DNA from: Promethearchaeota archaeon
Lineage (GTDB): Archaea; Asgardarchaeota; Lokiarchaeia; Sigyniarchaeales; Promethearchaeaceae
NCBI GenBank assembly: GCA_014729055.1
Contig: WJKO01000133.1
Span: forward strand, 1 to 8,044
Length of the DNA stretch: 8,044 nucleotides
Direction of reading: 5' to 3'
Below, in pieces: positions 1-6,722 of the stretch; position 1 is the first letter of the stretch, and every line of letters starts with the position of its first letter. The position numbers and the translations under genes are program-made. The notes under the pieces were generated by a model. It searched no databases, had not been told where the DNA came from, and saw nothing but the letters and a program-made list of their open reading frames with translations.

Positions 1-1
1 A

Positions 2-13
2 TATATAAAATAT
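2..13 (+). promoter_or_regulatory. Possible archaeal TATA box for the AIR-synthase-like gene
   Basis: The window opens with an uninterrupted A/T stretch, tatataaaatat, which resembles an archaeal TATA box. It lies about 55-65 nt before the ATG at 67. With the usual spacing of roughly 25 nt from TATA box to start site, transcription would begin around 30-38 and give a 5' leader of about 30-35 nt. The surrounding DNA is very AT-rich, so the match is weak evidence, and sequence before position 1 is not available. Confidence 0.35.
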
Positions 14-49
14 ATTTTTCTCAGCTTACCTCTTTAATCTGAGAAAAAT
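14..49. repeat. Perfect 11-bp inverted repeat with 14-nt loop
   Basis: atttttctcag (14-24) is exactly the reverse complement of ctgagaaaaat (39-49), with a 14-nt spacer. It lies between the TATA-like stretch and the start codon at 67. It could be an operator for a dimeric regulator overlapping the transcription start, a 5'-leader hairpin, or a terminator hairpin of a gene upstream of the window. The stem is mostly A/T with a CTCAG/CTGAG closing segment. The symmetry is a direct observation; the role is not determined. Confidence 0.6.
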
Positions 50-55
50 TAAAGC

Positions 56-59
56 GTGA
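56..59 (+). promoter_or_regulatory. Weak Shine-Dalgarno (GTGA) for the AIR-synthase-like gene
   Basis: GTGA, complementary to the UCAC of the archaeal 16S rRNA 3' end, ends 7 nt before the ATG at 67. It supports that start. The GTG inside it is not in frame with the gene and is not an alternative start. Confidence 0.4.
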
Positions 60-66
60 AAAATTA

Positions 67-1167
67 ATGAACAAAAACAATTCCAAAGAAAGCAATACAA
101 AGGAAAAGTCATTTCTACCTTTGGGAAAATTGAAGCTAGACTTATTAAAAGAAATATTCACCGCATATAATAGCCCAGAAATTATGAATTTACTGGAGTC
201 GTCGCCGTTTAAAAATAATTATAAGAGTTCTAAGGAAAGAGTAAAATTGGGTTTCGCTATCGGTGAGGATGCTGCTGTGATCGATGTAGGTGAAAAATAC
301 CTCATTCTGAAAACAGATCCAATTACATTTACGACAGATGAAATTGGTTATTATGTGGTGAATGTAAATGCTAATGATGTTGTATCTATGGGCGCAATAC
401 CAAGATGGTTTCAAGTTACCATATTACTTCCTCCTAATAAGACTACATCAACAATGGCGAAAAAAATCTGCCTAGATATTCAGAAATGTTGTTTAAAGAT
501 GGGTATTCTCTTAGTTGGTGGGCATACTGAAGTAACATATGGATTAGAGAGACCGATTGTTATTGGTTCTATGTTTGGCGAGGTCGATAAGAAGAATCTA
601 GTTCTAACGAGTGGTGCAAAATCTGGTGATGCATTAGTCTTAACAAAAGGGGTTCCTTTAGAGGGAACATCTATTATTGCAAGGGAAAAGGAAGCAGAAT
701 TACATAAAAATGGAATATCTAAAGAGAAAATAGAGAGATCGAAAGAATTGCTCCATAATCCGGGAATAAGCGTTCTTAAAGAGGCATTATTGGCTACAAA
801 ACATTTTAATATTCACTCAATGCATGATCCTACGGAAGGTGGTTTAGCAATGGGTTTGGTTGAAATGGCCAAAGCTTGTGATTGTGGATTTCTTGTAGAA
901 AAAGAGAAAATTCCAATTATTCCAGAGGGAGAAATATTATGTAGTATTTATGATTTAGATCCTTTGCAAGTCATATCTTCAGGTGCTTTATTGATTGCCT
1001 TAGAAGATAATGATTCTGATTCTCTTATTCGTCTCTTAAGAAAAAATGATATTATTGCCAGTAAGATCGGAGTATTGACAGAACATAAGAAATATCAAAT
1101 AAAAGCGGGAAATAAAATAAAAGAAATTGAATACTCTGAAACCGATCAATTGACGAAAATCTTGTGA
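67..1167 (+). CDS. AIR synthase-related (HypE/PurM-like) ATP-binding protein
   Basis: This 366-aa cytosolic protein belongs to the PurM/HypE/SelD/ThiL superfamily, which uses ATP to activate an acyl, carbamoyl or similar group. Seen in order: GEDAAVI (about 66-72, nucleotide/Mg site in the family), NANDVVSMGA (about 101-110), GGHTEVT (about 151-157), a GD..VLTKG segment opening the second domain (about 187-195), MHDPTEGGLAMGL (about 252-264) and an SSGALLIAL strand near 304-312. N- and C-terminal AIRS domains are therefore both complete. The closest group I recognise is the archaeal AIR-synthase-related or hydrogenase expression/formation-like proteins. True HypE ends in a conserved cysteine that carries the carbamoyl group; this protein ends in TKIL, and its last cysteine is near residue 292. 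Carbamoyl dehydration for a NiFe cofactor is therefore unlikely. No hyp or hydrogenase gene is in the window. A polar, lysine-rich N-terminus (about 15 aa) precedes the fold. The gene is convergent with the giant surface-protein gene. The substrate is unknown. Confidence 0.85.
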   Translation: MNKNNSKESNTKEKSFLPLGKLKLDLLKEIFTAYNSPEIMNLLESSPFKNNYKSSKERVKLGFAIGEDAAVIDVGEKYLILKTDPITFTTDEIGYYVVNVNANDVVSMGAIPRWFQVTILLPPNKTTSTMAKKICLDIQKCCLKMGILLVGGHTEVTYGLERPIVIGSMFGEVDKKNLVLTSGAKSGDALVLTKGVPLEGTSIIAREKEAELHKNGISKEKIERSKELLHNPGISVLKEALLATKHFNIHSMHDPTEGGLAMGLVEMAKACDCGFLVEKEKIPIIPEGEILCSIYDLDPLQVISSGALLIALEDNDSDSLIRLLRKNDIIASKIGVLTEHKKYQIKAGNKIKEIEYSETDQLTKIL

Positions 1168-1204
1168 TTTTAATTTTAAAAAAAAATAAAATAATTGAAG
1201 AATT
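1168..1204. terminator. Short bidirectional T-tract terminator between convergent genes
   Basis: Only 37 nt separate the two convergent stop codons. Reading plus, the stop TGA is followed at once by ttttaatttt (1168-1177). Reading minus, the giant gene is followed by T-runs including nine T's (complement of 1178-1186). Runs of T without a GC-rich hairpin are the usual intrinsic termination signal in archaea, so this spacer probably ends transcription in both directions. Confidence 0.55.
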
Positions 1205-4200
1205 CTATTTATATGCAATTCGATACAAAAGATGGAAGATTAATACCACAAAGGACGTTATAAATAGAATAAATCCAAAGTTGACAAAGAATAATGCCCG
1301 TAGCGGATATGCCCCCTCATCAATGTATCTGATTACGGAAAAAACGATGAGTAACAATGAAAATAACGCTGCCAAAGACACTCTTCGGATTCCCGAATAC
1401 TTGATAATCGACCAAATCAATATAAAGGGTGAAACAATCGACAATAGCAAAAACTTACCAGCCATTTTGAAGGTTTTACCAATACCGCGAATGATTCTCT
1501 TAAACCCTTCTCCAACTCGTTCTTCATACCATTCTTTTAATGGAGATGGAGAGCCAGGTGGTCTTTGTATTTTTTCTAATATTTTATTCCCCCAGACAGA
1601 TAATCTCTCTAATATTGCATACCAAATATTTGTGAATCTCTCTTGGATCGAAATCATCCGAGCCGTTGCACCAGCTTGATGTCTCATTCGATCCCAATAG
1701 TCTGTCTGCCGCGTATATATAAGATAAGCAATTATTGTCACTGCAGCAATAGCACCAACAACAAGCCCAGTAATAACCCAATTGATAACAATTTCAAATC
1801 TATAGAGATCATTAGTTCCCAATGGCGTTGTAAATCTTGTGTCCGAAGAACCATAATAAGCAATATTTCCAGCAATATCTTCAATACATAACATATAAGC
1901 TACGTTTTTACCCATTCGTTGACCTGGCAACTCACCAGTGTATGTTCCCGTCTGTGAATCGTATGTAAGATATAATTGATCCCATGAATTACCACCATCT
2001 ATTGTGTAGTTTACATATACATTATTTATTCCAGATCCAATTGGGTCACTAGTCGTGAGAGCATCTCGCACTTCCATTGCTAATTCAACTTTCGTATACG
2101 CGGGTATTTGATTTTGTTCGTGAATCTTATGAGATAATTTTATAGGTGCTATGCTATCCCCGATTGTCGTGCTTAAGTCTCCGGTTTCGTCAGTATTACC
2201 TGCATTATCTACCGCTGTGATACTGTACTCAAAATCATCTCCGTACTCATATCCTGCACCAGGAATATTAATATAGTAAAGATTATTTGTTTGAGAATTT
2301 TCGGTCATAGCAGTGGTGGTTGGTGTTGGATTTTCATCATCTAAATTGTCATAAGTAATTGTTACGGATTCCAGACCAGAACTGCCGCTTGGTTCGTCTA
2401 TAAATACCTCTATACGTCCTCCCGTATTATATTGAATAGGTCCGATGTTACCACCAGAGTCATATGTTTGAGGTGCATTAATATTAGGATCTATCTCATC
2501 ACCGTACGTGAATTTATATAGTGAACTACTGTTATCCTCAATATTAATTATTCCAGAGCCATCGATAGAAACTATATAAAACGTTACGTTTGTATCGTAA
2601 TCATTATTTGGAAATACGATTCGATATTTCCCAGAGCCTACGTCCGCAAATGAACTTTCACTAATTTCTTCATTATTATATTTATACGCCAGTATTACAT
2701 CTTCAATTCCAGAACTTACATCTTCGGAGGATACATTTATTTCTAAATACTCACTGTATGATACAATCTCTGTTTCTAGTGAAATATTCATAGTCAATAG
2801 GAGTGAAGGTCCTTCTAAGTCTGGTACCATAAGTAATTGATCAATAATACCAGCAACACCATCGTAATAGCCCAAATAAACCCCGGAGTCACTATTATCA
2901 TCCCAATATCCATCAGTATCTTGCTGTTGTAGAATGTTGTCAGTCGCTTGAGATACTACTGTTAATATGTCTGAATCAATATTACTACCATAGGATTCAA
3001 TTAAACCATTGATAATTCCAATTGTTCCTCGTTTAAATGAATTGTAGACCTCTGTTCCAGGTACGGATACAAAAAAGCTACCATCAGATTCTTGTTTATT
3101 TTGTAACCAAATTAGTAATGTATCAATCGTATCGTAGACGCTTGTTGATTTATCATAATTATAATATTGCGATAAGAATTTCAATATACCAGCTTGACCA
3201 TTTTCAATTCCGTTATATTTAACACTCGATGAATCGTCAATAGGTATTGCATCGCTATGAGTTGTTAGTTCAGATTCAAGATAAGTGTATATTTTATCAA
3301 CCAAAGTTAGATAAGTACTATTTTTGGTCAAGTCATAAAGATTTAATAGACTATATCCAATACCCGCGGATCCCTTCGAAAATCCGTTCGGATCGGCAGC
3401 TAACGCCCCCAAATATTCTTCCCAAACACCGCTTGTGTCATAGTCGTCCAGCCAACGAGCCGCACCCTCCGCATAGTCTAAATAAGTGCTATTCTTTCTA
3501 TAACGATATAATTCCGTTAGAAAGTATAATACTCCCGCTGTACCATAATCGTATCCAAAATATGCCTCATCTTCTTGAGCACTCGTTGAATTAACCCAAT
3601 AATACCCATCTCCGTCAGTAATAGCATTATCGATAATATAATCTGCAATAGCGAGTAATGTGTTCTTATGTTGTGCAATATCCGAAGATTTTACCATTTG
3701 AAGGAAAAATAATCCAATACCCGCAACGCCGTCTGCTATTCCGATCGAATAATTGCCCGAATCGCTACTATGAATTGCCCAATCTGCTTGATTTTGCAAT
3801 GAATTGGCACAATAGCTAGCCCAAGTAAAGTAAGTATTATTTAATGTCTTTTCAAACATGCTTAGGAATGAGATCCCAACACCCGCTGTACCTCTTGCAA
3901 GACCACTATAATACAGATTTGTTCCTTCAGAAACGCTGAATCTATATTCAGTAGAGGTTTCTTCGTCTCTTTGAGAATATAACCAATCAATAGCATCTTT
4001 AGCAGAATTTATCGCGAAATAAGACGAAAATTCAACATCTAATAAAGATAAAGCAACACCTGCAACACCACCAGCCAGCCCATAAGATTTATCCGTTTGT
4101 GAAGTCAAGTTCCAATACTTTCCCGGACCAGAGGGATTATCTTTTATATGCATTTTATAATAACCATACGCACCAGAAACACATTTACTATAATTCGTAT

Positions 4201-6529
4201 TATGTGTATGAAGATATAAACGATTGAGAAATTTTAAAACACCAGCAGTACCTGTAGCGTAGGATAAATCTATTGAGTCTCTTGGATATGCTCGTGTTGT
4301 CCAATAATAAGTATATACATTTTGAACCGCACTAGTTGTCACATCAGAATCGGATGCACTACTGATAAGGAAATTTCCCGCGAAAGTTGCATTTAATAAA
4401 TAATCGTTGCTTTCATCTTCTTCTGATAAAATGAGACCAATATCTAATAAGAAATCTGCAATTCCAGCAATTCCCGTTTGATATCCATTATAGATCAGAG
4501 ATGATGTATTTTTGGAACGCCAGTAAGTTGTCGTACCCAAGGAACGTCCTAAATAATCTTTAGCAGCTAAAGTACGACCTGAGATCAACAACCAATTTGC
4601 TGTGTATTTCGCATAATTTTTATATTGATTGTTTGATGAATTTAATAACCCTAATTTCAACAAAAAGCTCCCAATACCAGCCATACCTTTAGATCGCCCA
4701 GTATAATAGCTTCCATCTTCGTGAATCCAAGCTGCGCATGTTTTCCCACCTTCATTTATCGTAATTGCGTTGTTAATGAGAAAATTACCAATTTCTTGAG
4801 CGCGCTCTAAATAAGTTTCATTACCTGTTAGAGAATAGACTTCTAGGAAATACTCACCAATACCAGTTACCCCAGATTCTAAATCATAACCGAAAAATTC
4901 ATCGTTGTAATTCAATGTGATATTTAAAACATCTATTTCAATATCTCCAGTACTTGAAGTGTCCCCCGTGGCAACTCTTACGACAATTTCTCTTAACACT
5001 GGACTTAAATAATTGGAATAATCATCTTCGATAAGAAGATTCAATTGCTGTTCTGTGCTGGTGATTGACCCGAATGATTCATATAAACCAGATAATCTAT
5101 TATAAATATAGATTTCTGCATAATCCATACCGGGTTGAGTTCTTATCCTACAATCAATCGATATATTATCTATATAATTTATATCAAAAGCCGGTATTAA
5201 TCCAAAATCAGTCAGATTATATTTAAAATTATGAGTTGCATAATGATCTTGATTACTTGTGATTTTAAAGACTAGGTTTTTAGACCCAGATGCGGATTTC
5301 CACCCATTCTTTTGATAAGAGAGGGATCCTCTATTATATGAACTATCTGTGGTTACAACAGCATAAAACCAATCATTCGAGGGTAACCCCGTTGTACTAT
5401 CTTCATCTATAACCAAAGAATAACCATAAATTGAAGATCCGTTTAAAACAGGGACACTACCGCCCCATGTAAAGGTTACATTATGACCAGGTTCTGTGTA
5501 CATCTGAGGATCATCAAAAAAGACTTTATCACTCCAACCGCCTACTGGTGCACTCATATTTGGTTGTCCACTCTGTTTTGCCTCATAAATTCTGACCCTT
5601 AAAGCACCATCATCAGTTACGTCCTCATCAACATATATCATAATATCGACACCATTATCCAATACAATAGGATAACCGTCAAATCTAAATTGCTGACTTA
5701 ATTGAACGCAGTCAGATGGATGTGTTTCACTTGTTCCGATACTATATGTATCCAAATTCCCAGAATCATACATATTTTGTTCAGTAAGAATAATATTTGC
5801 AGTTGAAATAGTATAATAAGTATTATCATTTAACGCTAGATTACTTATACTTCCTGAAGTTGTTCCATATAACCCAGAATCAACGCTGAATGTATCTTCT
5901 TCATCTTCAATTCTTTGACTTTCTTTTTTTGGATATTTGGTTCCATCAAGCTCGTTTACAGCTAAAGTTTCTAAATAATAAGAAACATCGTTTGCAAGTT
6001 GTAGAATGGTTGGATTCTCCGTTTCAGCATATAGACTATATAAAAATTCACCCACACCCGCTGCCCCATAATCAATACCCGTTAAGTTTTCAGCAATGGA
6101 ACTGTTGTATTGAGGCCATTTTCCAGGCTTTAGAAGATCTGATGACTTTGCATCATACCAGTTTCCGATTTCTATAGCAGCATCCAGATAAGATGAATCT
6201 TTCGTCTTTTTATACAATTCAATAAACAATAACCCAATACCCGCTGCACCTTGTTTTTTATTCATATAATAAATTCCCGCTGATGAGTTCCATGAATATC
6301 CACTTAGTTTATCAGCTTTATCTTCCAGCCACTTACCTGCTTCACAACTAAGATTTGCCCAGTCCTCAATACTTAACGGAGTGTCTCGACTTGGATAACG
6401 GTATGAGGTATTGGGATCGTCTATGCTTGAGTTAATACTACCATCATTTGAGATTGAATTTATTTTGGGTAAAATTGCCATGCCAACGATAAATATAAAT
6501 AAAAAGGTTATAGCGCTACACTTACGCAT
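1205..6529 (-). CDS. Giant secreted LanC-like repeat protein with Ig-like domains and C-terminal membrane module
   Basis: The protein is 1774 aa, counting from the ATG at 6529-6527. I prefer that start because it begins a typical signal peptide (MRK, then a hydrophobic core at about 7-20); an in-frame TTG at 6643 would add 38 aa of non-hydrophobic sequence. Order: signal peptide 1-25; helical hairpins with fourteen GxxG(I/V) motifs, the first glycines near 94, 155, 553, 615, 686, 760, 821, 880, 934, 996, 1053, 1111, 1168 and 1224; a beta-rich insertion (about 202-547); about three Ig/FnIII-like domains (1242-1568); a transmembrane helix (1579-1605); a basic, amphipathic segment (1606-1690); and three more hydrophobic segments (about 1693-1768). 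The repeat unit (outer helix, W/Y-rich loop, GxAGIGxFLLxLY inner helix) resembles the LanC cyclase toroid. The LanC Cys and Cys-His zinc ligands are not visible; the eight cysteines are scattered and there is no CHG. About 28 N-x-S/T sequons fit a glycosylated extracellular protein. Cyclase activity is therefore doubtful; binding, scaffolding or an unrecognised carbohydrate-type enzyme are alternatives. No precursor peptide or LanB/LanM partner adjoins it. Confidence 0.85.
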   Translation of the reverse strand: MRKCSAITFLFIFIVGMAILPKINSISNDGSINSSIDDPNTSYRYPSRDTPLSIEDWANLSCEAGKWLEDKADKLSGYSWNSSAGIYYMNKKQGAAGIGLLFIELYKKTKDSSYLDAAIEIGNWYDAKSSDLLKPGKWPQYNSSIAENLTGIDYGAAGVGEFLYSLYAETENPTILQLANDVSYYLETLAVNELDGTKYPKKESQRIEDEEDTFSVDSGLYGTTSGSISNLALNDNTYYTISTANIILTEQNMYDSGNLDTYSIGTSETHPSDCVQLSQQFRFDGYPIVLDNGVDIMIYVDEDVTDDGALRVRIYEAKQSGQPNMSAPVGGWSDKVFFDDPQMYTEPGHNVTFTWGGSVPVLNGSSIYGYSLVIDEDSTTGLPSNDWFYAVVTTDSSYNRGSLSYQKNGWKSASGSKNLVFKITSNQDHYATHNFKYNLTDFGLIPAFDINYIDNISIDCRIRTQPGMDYAEIYIYNRLSGLYESFGSITSTEQQLNLLIEDDYSNYLSPVLREIVVRVATGDTSSTGDIEIDVLNITLNYNDEFFGYDLESGVTGIGEYFLEVYSLTGNETYLERAQEIGNFLINNAITINEGGKTCAAWIHEDGSYYTGRSKGMAGIGSFLLKLGLLNSSNNQYKNYAKYTANWLLISGRTLAAKDYLGRSLGTTTYWRSKNTSSLIYNGYQTGIAGIADFLLDIGLILSEEDESNDYLLNATFAGNFLISSASDSDVTTSAVQNVYTYYWTTRAYPRDSIDLSYATGTAGVLKFLNRLYLHTHNTNYSKCVSGAYGYYKMHIKDNPSGPGKYWNLTSQTDKSYGLAGGVAGVALSLLDVEFSSYFAINSAKDAIDWLYSQRDEETSTEYRFSVSEGTNLYYSGLARGTAGVGISFLSMFEKTLNNTYFTWASYCANSLQNQADWAIHSSDSGNYSIGIADGVAGIGLFFLQMVKSSDIAQHKNTLLAIADYIIDNAITDGDGYYWVNSTSAQEDEAYFGYDYGTAGVLYFLTELYRYRKNSTYLDYAEGAARWLDDYDTSGVWEEYLGALAADPNGFSKGSAGIGYSLLNLYDLTKNSTYLTLVDKIYTYLESELTTHSDAIPIDDSSSVKYNGIENGQAGILKFLSQYYNYDKSTSVYDTIDTLLIWLQNKQESDGSFFVSVPGTEVYNSFKRGTIGIINGLIESYGSNIDSDILTVVSQATDNILQQQDTDGYWDDNSDSGVYLGYYDGVAGIIDQLLMVPDLEGPSLLLTMNISLETEIVSYSEYLEINVSSEDVSSGIEDVILAYKYNNEEISESSFADVGSGKYRIVFPNNDYDTNVTFYIVSIDGSGIINIEDNSSSLYKFTYGDEIDPNINAPQTYDSGGNIGPIQYNTGGRIEVFIDEPSGSSGLESVTITYDNLDDENPTPTTTAMTENSQTNNLYYINIPGAGYEYGDDFEYSITAVDNAGNTDETGDLSTTIGDSIAPIKLSHKIHEQNQIPAYTKVELAMEVRDALTTSDPIGSGINNVYVNYTIDGGNSWDQLYLTYDSQTGTYTGELPGQRMGKNVAYMLCIEDIAGNIAYYGSSDTRFTTPLGTNDLYRFEIVINWVITGLVVGAIAAVTIIAYLIYTRQTDYWDRMRHQAGATARMISIQERFTNIWYAILERLSVWGNKILEKIQRPPGSPSPLKEWYEERVGEGFKRIIRGIGKTFKMAGKFLLLSIVSPFILIWSIIKYSGIRRVSLAALFSLLLIVFSVIRYIDEGAYPLRALFFVNFGFILFITSFVVLIFHLLYRIAYK
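1226..1795 (-). other. C-terminal membrane module with basic cytosolic segment
   Basis: A strong hydrophobic helix at about residues 1579-1605 is followed by an Arg/Lys-rich, aromatic, amphipathic segment (1606-1690) containing a PPGSPSP linker. Three more hydrophobic stretches then follow, at about 1693-1710, 1717-1733 and 1745-1768. With a secreted N-terminus the first helix would run out-to-in and leave the basic segment in the cytosol. The topology of the last three stretches is uncertain because their connecting loops (KYSGIRR, then RYIDEGAYPLR) both carry basic residues. Confidence 0.65.
1826..2806 (-). other. Tandem Ig/FnIII-like domains of the giant protein
   Basis: Residues about 1242-1568 contain roughly three units of ~100 residues. 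Each begins after a D-x-x-x-P or similar boundary, and near its end carries a Y-x-I/C-x-x-x-D strand followed by a G-N or similar turn (SIDGSGIIN, AVDNAGNTD, IEDIAGNIA). This is the pattern of extracellular Ig-like or FnIII-like stalk domains in archaeal and bacterial surface proteins. They lie between the helical repeats and the membrane, so they probably act as a stalk. Confidence 0.65.
2825..6253 (-). repeat. Fourteen LanC-like GxxG helical-hairpin repeats (protein level)
   Basis: Fourteen copies of a motif of the form G-x-A-G-I/V-x-x-F-L-x-x-L-Y recur at 54-74 residue spacing, apart from one ~400-residue gap that holds the beta insertion. Each is preceded by an outer helix of the type YLxxAxxIxxWL and a loop with aromatic residues. 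The copies have diverged at the DNA level, although a ccaataccagc/ccaatacccgc-like string on the plus strand recurs where the motif is encoded. LanC-family proteins have seven such motifs closing an alpha/alpha toroid. Fourteen motifs, with the first outer helix near residue 54 and the last inner helix ending near 1235, would make two toroids: about residues 54-832 including the insertion, and 839-1235. The motif count and spacing are read directly; the two-toroid fold is inference. Confidence 0.75.
4889..5926 (-). other. Beta-rich insertion between LanC-like motifs 2 and 3
   Basis: Residues about 202-547 lack the helical repeat and are rich in alternating hydrophobic/polar, Gly, Asn, Asp and aromatic residues, as in secreted beta-sandwich modules. 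A segment like SGSISNLALNDNTYYTIS (about residue 225-242) and a later stretch around 432-544 (with AEIYIYNRLSGLYESF and a terminal IEIDVLNITLNY) look like two halves of one jelly-roll module. Between them, about 267-427, is a stretch reminiscent of the 'choice-of-anchor' type: Q-F with a predicted strand, a V-R-I-Y strand followed by G-x-P, a G-Y-S-L-V-I strand, and a W-containing strand ending in LVFKIT. A nested insertion is therefore plausible. Family assignment rests on sequence style only. Confidence 0.5.
6455..6529 (-). other. Signal peptide of the giant surface protein
   Basis: The first ~25 residues show the Sec pattern: a short basic n-region (MRK), a hydrophobic core AITFLFIFIVGMAIL, and a polar stretch PKINS before the Asn/Ser/Asp-rich mature start. 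There is no lipobox; the only cysteine (residue 4) is before the core. The cleavage site is approximate. This signal decides between the ATG at 6529 and the TTG at 6643. Confidence 0.75.
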
Positions 6530-6578
6530 TATATTTCTTCTAATAAGTTTCTTCAACAATAATCTACTCCATTTGAAA

Positions 6579-6593
6579 GTATAAGAATTATAC
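6579..6593. promoter_or_regulatory. 15-bp palindrome upstream of the giant surface-protein gene
   Basis: gtataa-gaa-ttatac is a perfect 6-bp inverted repeat with a 3-nt spacer, starting about 50 nt upstream of the ATG at 6529. It contains TATA-like sequence on both strands, so it could be the TATA box (start site near 6560, leader of about 30 nt), an operator for a dimeric repressor overlapping the promoter, or both. The palindrome is observed; the function is inferred. Confidence 0.45.
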
Positions 6594-6682
6594 GATAATT
6601 TATGATATACTTGTGATATGTTATTAATTTCTTTATGTATCAATTTAAAATTTTCATGAATTTTTATGATGTCTTAATTCAG

Positions 6683-6689
6683 AAAAAAA
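6683..6689 (-). terminator. T-tract terminator after the fumarase beta gene
   Basis: On the minus strand a run of seven T's (complement of 6683-6689) lies about 34 nt past the stop codon of the fumarase beta subunit, within an AT-rich stretch with further short T-runs. This is a plausible archaeal intrinsic terminator. It would uncouple the fumarase operon from the giant gene, whose ATG is another ~150 nt downstream. Confidence 0.4.
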
Positions 6690-6700
6690 TGAAATAGCAC

Positions 6701-6708
6701 TTTATAAA
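6701..6708. promoter_or_regulatory. TATA-box-like palindrome tttataaa
   Basis: tttataaa reads identically on both strands and matches the general archaeal TATA consensus. On the minus strand it could drive the giant gene from near 6675-6680 with a long leader of about 150 nt. On the plus strand it would point into the fumarase beta gene as antisense. It is an alternative to the closer TATA-like palindrome at 6579-6593, and I cannot decide between them. Confidence 0.3.
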
Positions 6709-6722
6709 AGACCGATTGGAGT

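Noticed and set aside
1164..1679. Plus-strand open frame of 171 codons overlapping the HypE-like stop
   Set aside because: It lies antisense to the 3' end of the giant gene, its translation shows no domain, and the opposite strand there encodes clear transmembrane segments.
3037..3594. Two plus-strand open frames within the giant gene
   Set aside because: They are shadows of the repeat-encoding region; the conserved GxxG pattern is on the minus strand.
1205..6529. Lantibiotic biosynthesis cluster
   Set aside because: No precursor peptide, dehydratase (LanB/LanM) or transporter is present, the zinc ligands are missing, and the protein is secreted, whereas LanC cyclases act in the cytosol.
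6530..6643. In-frame TTG extension (38 aa) of the giant protein
   Set aside because: It would bury the signal peptide behind a long polar/basic tail; the ATG at 6529 starts a textbook signal sequence.
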